Notes: generated by a model from the letters alone, not told the origin. 64,000 bases of DNA from an uncultured Collinsella sp. (GCA_958435945.1 CAUBIC010000010.1:1-64000), one strand, 5' to 3'. Counted from the first letter of the stretch, positions 7,955-17,329 are shown. Numbers and translations: made by a program.

Positions 7955-10705
7955 CTATTTCGCGTCTGCCCAGGTTATGCCGGTACTGGCTTCGGCGATC
8001 AACGGTACGCGTAGGTCTACGACGTGTTCCATGACGTCTTGGACCATGGCGGTCAGGCGCTCGACTTCGTCGATGGGGCACTCAAAGTCCAGTTCGTCGT
8101 GCACCTGCAGGATCATGTGGGCGGCAAAGTCCTCTTCTTCCAGACGGCTGCTCACGCGGGCCATCGCGATCTTGATGATGTCGGCGGCGGTGCCCTGCAT
8201 GGGGTGGTTCATGGCCGTGCGCTCGCCAAAGCCGCGGAGTTGCGGATTTTTGGCCTTGAGCTCCGGAATGTGGCGACGGCGGCCGTACATGGTCTCGGCG
8301 TAACCTGTCTGCTTGGCACGCGCCACCACGTTGTCGAGGAACGTGCGCACGCCCGGGTAGGCCTCGTAGTAGCGGTCGATCATGTCGCGCGCCTCGGCCA
8401 TCGAGATATGCAGCGACTGCGACAGGCCGTAGGCCTGCTGACCATACACAATGCCAAAGTTCACGGCCTTGGCGCGACTGCGCAAGTCGGGCGTTACCTC
8501 GGACACCGGCACGCCAAACACGCGTGCCGCCGTCTCGGCATGGAAGTCCTCGCCCTCGTTAAAGGCGCGTACCAGGTGCTCGTCACCTGAGAGATGTGCC
8601 AGCAGACGCAGCTCGATCTGCGAGTAGTCCACCGCCAAAAAGACGCTTCCCTCGCCTGCCGAAAACGCCGTCTTGACGGTACGGCCCAGCTCAGAGCGCG
8701 TCGGGATGTTCTGCAGGTTCGGGTCGCTCGAGGACAGACGACCCGTTGCCGTGATGGTCTGGTTGTACGTGGTGTGCACGCGACCGTCACCGCGGCGCAG
8801 CGGGCCCAGCGTGTCCAGATAGGTGGACTTGATTTTGGACTTCTCACGCCAATCCAAGATCAGGCGCACGATTTCGTGGTCACGGGCAAGATCGCTCAGC
8901 ACCTTGGCGTTGGTCGAATAGTAGCCGCGCTTGGTCTTTTTGAGGCCCTTGGTCGGAAGCCCCATAACGTCAAACAGCACGTGCGAGAGCTGCATAGGGC
9001 TACCGATGTTAAACGTCTCATCACCCGCCAGGTCGCGAATGCTGCGCTCGACCTCGGTAATCTGGGTCGCCAAGCCCTCGGACAGACTGTGCAGGCGGTC
9101 GGGGTCCACGAGCATGCCCGCGCGCTCCATCTTGGCAAGTACCGGAACGAGCGGCATCTCGATGCCATCGAACACGTTGGCGGCGTTCTCGCGTGCCATG
9201 CGGTCGCGCAGTGGTGCGACCAGTGCCAGCGTCAAGGCCGCCGTGCGAGCGGCGGGCGCAGGAGCATCCTCGCCAGCACCCTCCGCACCGCGCACCGCAG
9301 GCAGCGCCATCTGCAGATAGGTATCGGCCAGATACGCCTCGTCAAACTCGGAGCGGTCGGAATCCAACAGGTAGGCGGCAACCACGGTATCGAAGATGCG
9401 CGTGGAATCGACTGCCAGCGGATCCATGAGCTCGGGCTCGGAAGAGTCGATGGGCGAAAGCTCATGCAGCAGTGCTTTCATATCCGGGCTCGCCACGCGG
9501 CCCTCCATAAACAGGCGCGCAAGCACGCCGGCGATCACGCCATGGGCGAAGTTGAAGCCATCGACCGCGGCAGTGGTACCGCCTTCGCCCTCCTCAAGCG
9601 CAAGCAGCCCCTTGGACGTCGCCAGCCACAGCGTGCGCGTCAGGCCAAAAAGCGCGCCCTCCTCCTTGTCATCGTCCACCACGGCGGCGATCCATTCGTC
9701 CGCCTCCATCGAGCGAGCGATCTCGGCAGCGGCGGCAGTGAGCGCCTCGGCATCGCCGGCGGCAGCGCGCGAAACCGCGGGCATCTCGAACGCGCCGGCA
9801 GCGGCCGCAGCCCCACCCTCGCCACCGATCAGCGCCAGGAAGCGATTCTGCATGGCCGTAATGCCGAGCGTGCCCAGCGCCGCGGAGACTTCGTCGGCAG
9901 AAAACGCCGGGAAGGACGTTTCGTCAAAGTTGAGCTCGACGGGCGCATCGGTGCGAATGGTCGCCACCTTACGGCTCAACAGCGCGTCGTCGATGTGTGC
10001 GCGCAGGTTTTCGCCCATCTTGCCCTTGACCTCGTCAGCATGCGCGATGACCTCGTCCAAGCTGCCGTACTGCGCGATGAGCGCGCTCGCCTTTTTGGGG
10101 CCGATGCCCGGCACACCGGGGATGTTATCGGACGTGTCGCCCTTCAGGCCGTAAAAATCGGGCACGAGCGCCGGCGTGATGCCGTGATACAGATCGTCCA
10201 CGCTCTCGGGCGTCATGATGGCCACGTCGGACAGGCCCTTGCGGGTCGAGACCACGTTGACGTGCTCGGTCACAAGCTGATACATGTCGCGGTCGCCGGT
10301 CACCAGCAGCATGTCGCAGCCGGCCTCCTCACCCAGGCGGGCCATGGTGCCCAGGATATCGTCGCCTTCCCAGCCCTCGGACTGCAGAATCGGCACGTTG
10401 AGCGCACCGAGCAGCTCCTTGATCATCGGAAACTGTGCGTGCAGATCGGGGTCCATGGGCGGGCGCTGCGCCTTGTACTGCGGCAGCATCTCCATGCGCA
10501 CGCGCGGCTTGCCCTTATCAAACGCCACGACCACACCGTCGGGGTTAAAGGCATCGATCATCTTGAGAAACATGTTCAGAAAGCCAAAGATCGCGTTGGT
10601 GGGGCGACCGTCCGGCGCATTCATGGTGGGCGGCACGGCGTGGAAGGCGCGGTGCATGAGCGAGTTGCCGTCGATAACGGCAAAGGTGCGGCGCTTGTCA
10701 GACAT
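7955..10705 (-). CDS. polA: DNA polymerase I
   Basis: A 916-residue family A polymerase for Okazaki fragment maturation and repair. The 5'-nuclease domain (about 1-300) shows VIDGNSLMHRAFHA, FDKGKPRVRMEMLPQYKAQRP and GLKGDTSDNIPGVPGIGPKKA. The middle 3'-5' exonuclease-like domain is Ala-rich and lacks an obvious DxE motif, so proofreading is probably lost, as in many bacterial Pol I enzymes. The polymerase domain has DYSQIELRLLAHLSGDE, RSRAKAVNFGIVYGQQAYGLS and QVHDELDFE. The start at 10705 follows GCGAGGTAG and gives the conserved MSDKRRTFAVIDG; 13 further open codons upstream are unsupported. It is divergent from the M18 peptidase gene. Confidence 0.95.
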   Translation of the reverse strand: MSDKRRTFAVIDGNSLMHRAFHAVPPTMNAPDGRPTNAIFGFLNMFLKMIDAFNPDGVVVAFDKGKPRVRMEMLPQYKAQRPPMDPDLHAQFPMIKELLGALNVPILQSEGWEGDDILGTMARLGEEAGCDMLLVTGDRDMYQLVTEHVNVVSTRKGLSDVAIMTPESVDDLYHGITPALVPDFYGLKGDTSDNIPGVPGIGPKKASALIAQYGSLDEVIAHADEVKGKMGENLRAHIDDALLSRKVATIRTDAPVELNFDETSFPAFSADEVSAALGTLGITAMQNRFLALIGGEGGAAAAAGAFEMPAVSRAAAGDAEALTAAAAEIARSMEADEWIAAVVDDDKEEGALFGLTRTLWLATSKGLLALEEGEGGTTAAVDGFNFAHGVIAGVLARLFMEGRVASPDMKALLHELSPIDSSEPELMDPLAVDSTRIFDTVVAAYLLDSDRSEFDEAYLADTYLQMALPAVRGAEGAGEDAPAPAARTAALTLALVAPLRDRMARENAANVFDGIEMPLVPVLAKMERAGMLVDPDRLHSLSEGLATQITEVERSIRDLAGDETFNIGSPMQLSHVLFDVMGLPTKGLKKTKRGYYSTNAKVLSDLARDHEIVRLILDWREKSKIKSTYLDTLGPLRRGDGRVHTTYNQTITATGRLSSSDPNLQNIPTRSELGRTVKTAFSAGEGSVFLAVDYSQIELRLLAHLSGDEHLVRAFNEGEDFHAETAARVFGVPVSEVTPDLRSRAKAVNFGIVYGQQAYGLSQSLHISMAEARDMIDRYYEAYPGVRTFLDNVVARAKQTGYAETMYGRRRHIPELKAKNPQLRGFGERTAMNHPMQGTAADIIKIAMARVSSRLEEEDFAAHMILQVHDELDFECPIDEVERLTAMVQDVMEHVVDLRVPLIAEASTGITWADAK

Positions 10706-10871
10706 ATTAACTACCTCGCTTTGGGCTGGGCACGGTTTGCTCACTCCAGTTTACACGCTCCCCGCCCCGCGGCCACCTCACATCAAGCTCCCCCGCCACC
10801 GTGAGCCTGCGCGTGATACGATGGCTCACGGTACATCAACCAGCACGATCGATCCGAAAGGAGCCTGCGTC

Positions 10872-12269
10872 ATGGAGCGTCCCTGCGCATGGAAAAAGTA
10901 CACGCCACAGCAAATCGAGGAGCTCGAGGAGCTTTGCCGCGGCTACAAGCAGTTTTTGAGCGAGAACAAGACCGAGCGCCTGTGCGTCAAGACCGGCATC
11001 AAGATGGCCGAGGAGGCGGGCTACGTCGACCTGGAGACCGTGATCGCCGAGGGCCGCGCGCTCAAGGCCGGCGACAAGGTGTACGCCGCCAATCACGGCA
11101 AGGACCTCATGCTCGTCAACCTGGGCACCGCCCCGCTCGAGCAGGGCTTTAACATCCTGGGCGCCCACGTGGACTCGCCGCGCCTGGACCTCAAGCAAAA
11201 CCCCGCCTTCGAGGCCGGCGACATGGCCTACCTCGACACGCACTACTACGGCGGCGTCAAGAGCTACCACTGGGTGGCCTCCCCGCTCGCACTCGTGGGC
11301 GTCATCTGCAAAAAGGACGGCACCACCGTCGACATCAACATCGGCGACAAGGCGGACGACCCGGTCTTTACCATCTCCGACCTGCTGATCCACCTCTCGA
11401 GCGAGCAGATGTCCAAGCCCGCCAAGGACGCCGTCGACGCCGAGATCCTCGACGTGATCGTGGGCGGCCGCCCTGTCAAGTTCGACGAGGACGACAAGGA
11501 CGCCCCCAAGGAGCCCGTCAAGCAGATGTTCCTGGACATCCTCAAGGAGCAGTACGACGTCGAGGAGGAGGACTTCCTCTCCGCCGAGATCGAGGTCGTG
11601 CCCGCCGGTCCCGCCCGCGACATGGGCCTCGACCGCTCCATGATTTTGGGCTATGGCCACGACGACCGCGTCTGCGCCTACCCCTCCATGCTCGCCCAGA
11701 TCAATGTGGCCAACGTGGAGCGCACGAGCATCACGCTCATCGTCGACAAGGAGGAGATTGGCTCCGTAGGCGCCACCGGCATGACGAGCCGCTTCTTCGA
11801 GAACACCGTCGCCGAGATTATGACGCTTGCCGGCAAGGACAGCCCGCTGGCCCTTCGCCGTGCACTCGCCCATAGTCGTATGCTCTCCTCTGACGTGTCT
11901 GCTGGCTTCGACCCGGGCTATGCCGGCAAGTTCGAAACCAAGAACGCCGCCTTTATGGGTCGTGGCCTGTGCTTTAACAAGTACACGGGCAGCCGCGGCA
12001 AGGGCGGTTCAAACGACGCCGACGCCGAGTACGTGGCCCTCGTCCGCGACATCATGGACGAGGCCGGCGTGGACTTCCAGACCTGCGAGCTCGGCCGTGT
12101 CAACGCGGGCGGCGGCGGCACCATCGCCTACATCATGGCCAAGTACGGCATGAACGTCATCGACTCCGGTGTTGCCGTCCTGTCCATGCACGCCCTGTGG
12201 GAAGTCGCCAACAAGGCCGACATCTACGAGGCCTACCGCGGCTACAAAGCTTTCCTCGAGCGCGCCTAA
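10872..12269 (+). CDS. M18 family aminopeptidase
   Basis: A 465-residue zinc metallopeptidase of family M18 (aspartyl aminopeptidase/yeast Ape1 type), probably cytosolic and multimeric, removing N-terminal residues from peptides. Metal and catalytic motifs visible are GAHVDSPRLDLKQNP, DTHYYGGVKSYHWVASPLAL, and VDKEEIGSVGATGM, with a glycine-rich NAGGGGTIAY late in the protein. The start at 10872 was chosen because CGAAAGGAG precedes it; the much longer upstream frame is the reverse complement of polA. Preference for Asp/Glu over neutral residues cannot be judged. A palindromic repeat followed by T7 lies just downstream and probably ends the transcript. Confidence 0.9.
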   Translation: MERPCAWKKYTPQQIEELEELCRGYKQFLSENKTERLCVKTGIKMAEEAGYVDLETVIAEGRALKAGDKVYAANHGKDLMLVNLGTAPLEQGFNILGAHVDSPRLDLKQNPAFEAGDMAYLDTHYYGGVKSYHWVASPLALVGVICKKDGTTVDINIGDKADDPVFTISDLLIHLSSEQMSKPAKDAVDAEILDVIVGGRPVKFDEDDKDAPKEPVKQMFLDILKEQYDVEEEDFLSAEIEVVPAGPARDMGLDRSMILGYGHDDRVCAYPSMLAQINVANVERTSITLIVDKEEIGSVGATGMTSRFFENTVAEIMTLAGKDSPLALRRALAHSRMLSSDVSAGFDPGYAGKFETKNAAFMGRGLCFNKYTGSRGKGGSNDADAEYVALVRDIMDEAGVDFQTCELGRVNAGGGGTIAYIMAKYGMNVIDSGVAVLSMHALWEVANKADIYEAYRGYKAFLERA

Positions 12270-12282
12270 CCAGTCCCTCATC

Positions 12283-12349
12283 AGTTGCGGTGAAATAGTT
12301 CCTAAATAGCCCTTTAGACAGGTCGAACAAGAACTATTCCACCGCAACT
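12283..12349. repeat. Extragenic palindrome, TTGCGGTGG family, copy 1
   Basis: A 19-bp inverted repeat (AGTTGCGGTGAAATAGTTC and its near-complement, one mismatch) has a 29-nt loop. It is a second copy of the element at 51776-51844. CTTTTTT follows on the + strand, so it can also serve as a terminator for the M18 gene. Confidence 0.8.
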
Positions 12350-12372
12350 TCTTTTTTGGCAGAGGAGAATCC

Positions 12373-13182
12373 GTGTTGCAGGTCATCATTTCGCCCGCCA
12401 AGCAAATGCGCGCGGCCCAAGATGCTTTTGAAGTCCTGGGCATTCCACCCTTTGTGCGCGAGACGGCTCGCCTCCACCGCGCACTGCTAGATATCGAGCG
12501 GAATGAAGGCAGCGCCGGCCTGCAGGCGCTGTGGAACGTGAGCGACAGGCTGCTCACAACGTGTCTGGATACGCTTCACGAATTTATGCCCGTCCTGAGC
12601 GATACCGACCTCGCAGATCCCGATATCGCGCGTCGAATCTCCCCCGCCGTCATGTCCTATCACGGCATTCAATACCAGAGCATGGCACCCGAGGTGATGG
12701 ATGCCGCGCAGCTCGACTGGCTGCAAAACCATCTCTGGATCCTCTCGGGACTCTACGGATGCGTGCGCCCCTTCCACGGCGTGTCTCCCTATCGGCTCGA
12801 AATGGGGGCGAAGCTCGCCGTCGACGGCGCTCGCGACCTCTATGCCTTCTGGGGGAATCGACTTGCGCAGGTAATTGCGCCGGCCGGTTCCGACACCACT
12901 ATCGTCAACCTTGCCAGCGTGGAATACGCCAAAGCTGTCCTGCCCCATGCTGCACAGGATACAACGGTTATCACCTGCTTTTTTGGCGAAGGCGTCCGCA
13001 ACGATAAGCCCATCCAACGATCGACCGCCAGCAAAAAGGCACGCGGTTCGATGGTCCGCTGGATGGCGGAAAACAAGGTCGAGGACGCCGCCGGTCTTAC
13101 CGAGTTCAACCTTGGCTACCGCTATGTCCCCGAGCTCTCGTCCCCAGATAGCCTGGTCTTCATCAACGAGCAGGCATTCTAA
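12373..13182 (+). CDS. yaaA: YaaA family peroxide-stress protein (DUF328)
   Basis: A 269-residue YaaA/DUF328 protein. In E. coli YaaA lowers free iron and limits DNA damage during hydrogen peroxide stress, and the fold binds DNA. The N-terminus MLQVIISPAKQM, the YHGIQYQSMAPEVM segment, the LSGLYGCVRPFHGVSPYRLEM core, and the C-terminal KKARGSMVRWM are typical, and the length is normal. Translation appears to start at GTG 12373 behind AGAGGAG. It stands downstream of a terminator-like palindrome, so it probably has its own promoter. Function here is inferred from the family. Confidence 0.85.
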   Translation: MLQVIISPAKQMRAAQDAFEVLGIPPFVRETARLHRALLDIERNEGSAGLQALWNVSDRLLTTCLDTLHEFMPVLSDTDLADPDIARRISPAVMSYHGIQYQSMAPEVMDAAQLDWLQNHLWILSGLYGCVRPFHGVSPYRLEMGAKLAVDGARDLYAFWGNRLAQVIAPAGSDTTIVNLASVEYAKAVLPHAAQDTTVITCFFGEGVRNDKPIQRSTASKKARGSMVRWMAENKVEDAAGLTEFNLGYRYVPELSSPDSLVFINEQAF

Positions 13183-13245
13183 ATGCCTGTCGCCAGCGCC
13201 GAACTCCACCTCGGCATGCTTTCATGATATTCGGTGAACATCCCG

Positions 13246-13767
13246 CTATTCCGCCAAGCCGTCTGCCTTGGCAATCTCGCTTGTCGAGCCGTCCTGATAG
13301 GTAATCTTGACATGCTCCACATCGGACGCCTTGACGCCCGACGGGGGCTCCAGGCGCCATTCCGTCAGGGCGATATCCATGGTCGTGGGCACATCTCCTT
13401 GATCTTTGAGCTTCACCGTCAGCGTTTTGAGCGCCGCGTCAAACGTCACGCGTTCGATTTCTTCGCCTGGAATGGACCCACCACTCAGCTGCAACTGCAC
13501 AAACTCATCGCGCGGGTACCAATAATCGCCCGGAATGGCGAGCGTATTGGCATTACCGCCAGTACTCCTCACCGTCATAATCGGTAGGCTATCATCGGCC
13601 TCAAACTCCCAGGCAGTGCCGCCGCGACCACCAAACGTCCAGATACAAACGGCAATCACCAGCACGGCAAGCACCGCAAAACCAATCGCGACAAGGCCAT
13701 GGTGCGCACGGCCCTCCTCGGCCGACACGTCCCACTGCGTCTCCCGATACAGATGCTTGTCTTTCAT
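13246..13767 (-). CDS. Hypothetical single-pass membrane protein
   Basis: A 173-residue protein that I do not recognise. A short polar cytoplasmic N-terminus (about 1-24) with charged residues precedes one hydrophobic helix (about 25-44, HGLVAIGFAVLAVLVIAV) and an extracytoplasmic domain of about 125 residues with alternating beta-type segments (for example EFVQLQLSGG, ERVTFDAALKTLTVKLKDQ and EHVKITYQDGS). No lipobox or catalytic motif is visible. GGGGAGG precedes the ATG. It is convergent with yaaA and divergent from the TPP riboswitch-thiC unit. A sensor, anchor or envelope role is possible but not shown. Confidence 0.75.
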   Translation of the reverse strand: MKDKHLYRETQWDVSAEEGRAHHGLVAIGFAVLAVLVIAVCIWTFGGRGGTAWEFEADDSLPIMTVRSTGGNANTLAIPGDYWYPRDEFVQLQLSGGSIPGEEIERVTFDAALKTLTVKLKDQGDVPTTMDIALTEWRLEPPSGVKASDVEHVKITYQDGSTSEIAKADGLAE

Positions 13768-13833
13768 GTTCGCCTCCCCACGGGCATGCTCATCGCGTCA
13801 ATCGTACCCATTCGAGCTATACTTGAGCCCACC

Positions 13834-13930
13834 ACATAAACGGGGAGCTTGCAGGACAAGACGGCAGGCTGAGACTGGGCGCGCCCGCCCTGACCCGCAA
13901 ACCTGATATGGGTAATGCCAACGAAGGGAG
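13834..13930 (+). promoter_or_regulatory. TPP riboswitch (THI box) controlling thiC
   Basis: The conserved TPP-aptamer segments appear in order: ACGGGGAGC, GGCTGAGA, GACCC, then AACCTGATATGGGTAATGCCA and CGAAGGGA (the last two shown separately; together they form the usual 3' half). The aptamer ends at the thiC ribosome-binding site AAGGGAG, which suggests translational control: TPP binding would hide the site. A TATACT -10 box lies at 13818-13823. Confidence 0.93.
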
Positions 13931-13938
13931 CCGTGCCA

Positions 13939-15273
13939 ATGAGCACACAAACCGAGCCCACGCTCGTCACGCAAATCGACTTCGCCCGCGCCGGGCAGAT
14001 CACACCGCAGATGAAGGAGGTCGCCGAGCGCGAGCATCGCGACCCCGAGTACATCCGCGAGCGCGTGGCCGACGGCCGCATCGCCATCCCCGCCAACATC
14101 GTGCATATCAAAAAGGGCATGCGCGCCTTTGGTGTCGGTGAGGGCCTGTCCACCAAGGTCAATGTCAACCTGGGCATCTCGGGCGACAAGGCCGATGCCG
14201 CCGAGGAATGGAAGAAGGTCAAGATTGCCGAGGACTACGGCGCCGACGCCATCATGGACCTCTCCAACTCGGGCAAGACGCGCCAGTTCCGCCAGCAGCT
14301 CATCGACGAGACACCGCTCATGGTGGGCACCGTCCCCATGTACGACGCCATCGGCTACATGGAAAAGCCGCTGGTCAAGCTCACCAAGGACGACCTGTTC
14401 GAAGTCGTGCGCGCGCACGCCGAGGACGGCGTGGACTTTATGACCATCCACTGCGGCATCAACAAGTCGGTCACCAAGACCTTTAAAGAGACCGGCCGTC
14501 TCATGAACATCGTCAGCCGTGGCGGCTCGCTGCTGTTTGGCTGGATGGAGGTCACCGGCAACGAAAACCCCTTCTACGAGTACTTTGACGAGCTGCTCGA
14601 AATCTGCCACGAGTACGACGTGACGATTTCGCTCGGCGACTCCTGCCGCCCGGGCTGCCTCTACGACTCCAACGACGCCACCGAGACCGCCGAGATGATC
14701 GAGCTGGGCAAGCTGTGCAAGCGCGCTTGGGCCGCCGGCGTCCAGGTCATGGTCGAGGGTCCGGGTCACATGGCGCTCGACGAGATCGCCGCCAATATGA
14801 AACTGCAGAAGCGCCTGTGCCACAACGCCCCGTTCTATGTGCTCGGGCCGCTGGTGACCGATATCGGAGTGGGCTACGACCACATCACCGCCGCCATCGG
14901 CGGCGCCATCTCCGCCAGCTCCGGAGCCGACTTCCTGTGCTACGTGACGCCGGCCGAGCACCTGTGCCTGCCCAACGCCCAGGACGTGCTCGACGGCCTC
15001 ATGGCCACCAAGATCGCCGCACACGCCGCCGACATCGCCAAAAAGGTGCCCCACGCCCGCGACATGGACGACAAGATGGGCCAGGCACGCCGCAAGCTCG
15101 ACTGGGACGCCATGTGGAAGTGCGCTCTCGACCCGGTCACCGGTAAGAAGCGCTACGAGGAATCCCCCGCTGCCACCGAGGGCACCTGCACCATGTGCGG
15201 CAAGATGTGCGCCGTCCGCACCGTCAACAAGGTGTTCGAGGGTACGACGATCGATCTCGGCATGGAGGACTAG
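13939..15273 (+). CDS. thiC: Phosphomethylpyrimidine synthase
   Basis: A 444-residue radical SAM-type ThiC that converts aminoimidazole ribotide to HMP phosphate, the pyrimidine part of thiamine. Visible features are DLSNSGKTRQFRQQL, VGTVPMYDA, the DSCRPGC and VEGPGHMALDEI segments, and a C-terminal iron-sulfur cysteine motif CTMCGKMC (CX2CX3C; the longer proteobacterial form is CX2CX4C). It is the short form without the N-terminal extension. The start at 13939 was preferred to the ATG at 13915, which lies inside the riboswitch. ThiC paralogues for benzimidazole synthesis exist, but the TPP riboswitch argues for thiamine. Confidence 0.93.
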   Translation: MSTQTEPTLVTQIDFARAGQITPQMKEVAEREHRDPEYIRERVADGRIAIPANIVHIKKGMRAFGVGEGLSTKVNVNLGISGDKADAAEEWKKVKIAEDYGADAIMDLSNSGKTRQFRQQLIDETPLMVGTVPMYDAIGYMEKPLVKLTKDDLFEVVRAHAEDGVDFMTIHCGINKSVTKTFKETGRLMNIVSRGGSLLFGWMEVTGNENPFYEYFDELLEICHEYDVTISLGDSCRPGCLYDSNDATETAEMIELGKLCKRAWAAGVQVMVEGPGHMALDEIAANMKLQKRLCHNAPFYVLGPLVTDIGVGYDHITAAIGGAISASSGADFLCYVTPAEHLCLPNAQDVLDGLMATKIAAHAADIAKKVPHARDMDDKMGQARRKLDWDAMWKCALDPVTGKKRYEESPAATEGTCTMCGKMCAVRTVNKVFEGTTIDLGMED

Positions 15274-15455
15274 CCTTATCGCCGCGATCGCCTATGGGCT
15301 CGCCGCAGCACCTGCCAATTGTTAACCTGTGAACATTTGCTTGCATTTGCGTAAAAATTGCATCTCGCGCCCGGGTTCGGCATATCGCCGGCCTGGGCCT
15401 CTTTATAATGCGGGGTAAAAGACCCATTTGAATCCGACCAGACAAGGGAGCGAAC

Positions 15456-16286
15456 ATGGATCGCAGCAAGGTACCTGCCGTTCTATCCATCGCGGGATCC
15501 GATTCCAGCGGTGGCGCCGGCATTCAGGCCGACATCAAGACCATCACGGCGCACCGCCTGTATGCCGAGACGGCCATCACTGCCATCACAGCGCAAAACA
15601 CACTGGGCGTTACCGCCGTGCAGAACATCTCTCCGGATATTGTCGCGGCGCAGATCGATGCCGTTTTTGACGATATTCGACCCAGCGCCGTCAAGATCGG
15701 CATGGTTTCCTCTGCCGAGATTATCGAGGTTATCGCCGACCGCTTAAGCGCCTGGGACGCACAAAATATCGTCGTCGACCCCGTCATGGTCGCCACCTCG
15801 GGTGCTCGCCTCATTGCCGAGGATGCCGCTGAGGCACTCACCCGCCGCCTGTTCCCGCTGGCGACCGTTATCACGCCCAACATTCCCGAGGCCATGGCGC
15901 TGCTCGATTATGAGGTCGATTCCGAGCGCACGCAGCAAAATGCCGCCATGCTTCTCACCCGTCGCTTTGGCTGCGCGTCTCTCGTTAAGGGCGGGCATTT
16001 TGTCAACGAGGCCAACGATGTGCTAGCAGAGCCCGCGCCGCTCGATGACGAGGGCAACCATCTGGGCGATCCGCTCACCACGTGGTTCCGCCACAAGCGC
16101 ATCGAGACCGGCAACACGCACGGTACTGGCTGTACGCTTTCGTCCGCCATCGCCTGCGCGCTGGCCCAGGGCATGGATCTTGCCGATGCCGTCAACGCCG
16201 GCAAGGCCTACCTAACGGGTGCTCTCGCCGCTGGCTTTGACATGGGCAAAGGCTCCGGCCCCGTCAACCACATGTGGCAGTACTAA
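15456..16286 (+). CDS. thiD: HMP/HMP-phosphate kinase
   Basis: A 276-residue ribokinase-fold ThiD that phosphorylates HMP and HMP-P to HMP-PP for thiamine synthesis. IAGSDSSGGAGIQADIKT near the start, VVDPVMVATSG, TPNIPEA and the anion-hole motif NTHGTGCTLSSAIA are present. AAGGGAG precedes the ATG. It follows thiC by 182 bp with its own -10 box TATAAT (15404-15409), so it may be transcribed separately; no second riboswitch is visible before it. Pyridoxal kinases are related, but the thiC neighbour and the motif set favour ThiD. Confidence 0.93.
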   Translation: MDRSKVPAVLSIAGSDSSGGAGIQADIKTITAHRLYAETAITAITAQNTLGVTAVQNISPDIVAAQIDAVFDDIRPSAVKIGMVSSAEIIEVIADRLSAWDAQNIVVDPVMVATSGARLIAEDAAEALTRRLFPLATVITPNIPEAMALLDYEVDSERTQQNAAMLLTRRFGCASLVKGGHFVNEANDVLAEPAPLDDEGNHLGDPLTTWFRHKRIETGNTHGTGCTLSSAIACALAQGMDLADAVNAGKAYLTGALAAGFDMGKGSGPVNHMWQY

Positions 16287-16302
16287 GATTCGCAGCCCAA
16301 AA

Positions 16303-16600
16303 CCACCGCAAAGGGGACAGGCACCTTTGTGGCGGTTCCCACAAACATCTCGATCTGTAACAGTTAGAGTCCATTTTTCGGCCCACCTGTTACAGATTGA
16401 GACATTCAAATTCCGCTGAGAAGAAAATCTCGATCTGTAACAGTAACTCGGCAAAATCGACCCTAGATGTTACAGATCGAGACAAACGACCGATATCGAC
16501 CTAAATAATCTCAATCTGTAACATCTAGCCCGTTTTCGGCCTTACAGCTGTTGCAGATCAAGACAAACCAACGAAACAAGCCACCGCAAGGGGAACTTTT
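16303..16600. repeat. Three-unit tandem inverted-repeat array downstream of thiD
   Basis: Three hairpin units with near-identical 15-16-bp arms, TCTCGATCTGTAACAG and complement, start at 16348, 16428 and 16509 (period 80-81 bp); right arms are at 16387-16402, 16468-16482 and 16548-16563. Arms vary slightly while the spacers differ. The array is bracketed by CCACCGCAAAGGGGAC (16303) and CCACCGCAAGGGGAAC (16581), the same end motif seen in the palindromes at 12283 and 51776. No gene was found in this stretch. Confidence 0.85.
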
Positions 16601-16618
16601 GTACTGCTTTGGGCCGTA

Positions 16619-17278
16619 CTACTCTCCGATCATCTCTTTAAGCTTGGCTGCCACGGCATGGCCGAGGCTCTCGTGGCTTTCCGGCATCATGTGCAGATAA
16701 TCGATATCGCCCGGCTCGGCAAAATCGGCGGCATTCAAAAAGTCGCAGCCAAACTGTTCGGCAACATACGCATAGTATTCGGCAAAATGCTCCGAGGCCT
16801 CGACGGAGTGCTCGTCAAAGTCGGTCATATACACATCGGCGATCTGCGGCTTGATCTTGATAGGAGCCATCAGCAGAATGCGCGGACAAGGCGCAGCGTC
16901 GGTCCAGGGAAACGCGCGGACGGTGCGAATCAGCGCCATGGCACCGTCAGCGATATCGGCAGCCCCCACGCTAAAGACCGTCTTGCAGTCGTTGGTGCCC
17001 AGCATAATCACGATCGCGTCCAGCGGCTTATGGGACTCGAGCAGCATCGGCAACGCGCGGATGCCGTTGAGATTGGTGTCCAGATGGCACATGTCGTCGC
17101 GCACCGTCGTGCGGCCGTTTAGGCCTTCCTCAATCACGTGCCAGCCCTCGCCCAGGTCGCGCTGGGCCACGCCGCACCAGCGCACATCGTGCGCATAGCG
17201 CACCGCGGTGCCGTCGCGCATGCCCGCCGGATCATAGCCATAGGTATTGCTGTCGCCAAAGCACAGAACGTTTTTCAT
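16619..17278 (-). CDS. SGNH/GDSL-family hydrolase
   Basis: A 219-residue SGNH hydrolase, an esterase or lipase/arylesterase type, without a signal peptide and so probably cytosolic. Block I is VLCFGDSNTYG with the catalytic Ser near residue 10, block II has the Gly in EEGLNGRTT, block III is MLGTNDCK, and block V is IDYLHMMPESHESLG, with the Asp/His pair. This is close to the arylesterase/acyl-CoA thioesterase branch found in many gut bacteria. GAGGAAGG lies before the ATG at suitable spacing. It is downstream of the PARG-like gene, separated by a terminator; substrate is unknown. Confidence 0.85.
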   Translation of the reverse strand: MKNVLCFGDSNTYGYDPAGMRDGTAVRYAHDVRWCGVAQRDLGEGWHVIEEGLNGRTTVRDDMCHLDTNLNGIRALPMLLESHKPLDAIVIMLGTNDCKTVFSVGAADIADGAMALIRTVRAFPWTDAAPCPRILLMAPIKIKPQIADVYMTDFDEHSVEASEHFAEYYAYVAEQFGCDFLNAADFAEPGDIDYLHMMPESHESLGHAVAAKLKEMIGE

Positions 17279-17302
17279 CGTAAGCCCTTCCTCTAGTAAA
17301 AA

Positions 17303-17329
17303 GCCGGCGGGAGCAGTCTCTCCTGCCGG
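17303..17329 (-). terminator. Terminator of the PARG-like gene
   Basis: A GC-rich stem (CCGGCAGGAG with CTCCCGCCGG on the minus strand) is followed by CTTTTTAC, 28 bp past the stop at 17357. Confidence 0.85.

Noticed and set aside
8990..9800. Intact 3'-5' proofreading domain in PolA
   Set aside because: No DxE motif could be found in the Ala-rich middle region; loss of proofreading is common in bacterial Pol I and not remarkable.
10284..10871. Upstream extension of the M18 aminopeptidase
   Set aside because: It covers the polA 5' region in antisense; a clear ribosome-binding site and the family N-terminus fix the start at 10872.
16303..16600. CRISPR array
   Set aside because: Only three units, arms are inverted within each unit, and spacers and repeats do not follow CRISPR geometry; no cas genes are nearby.
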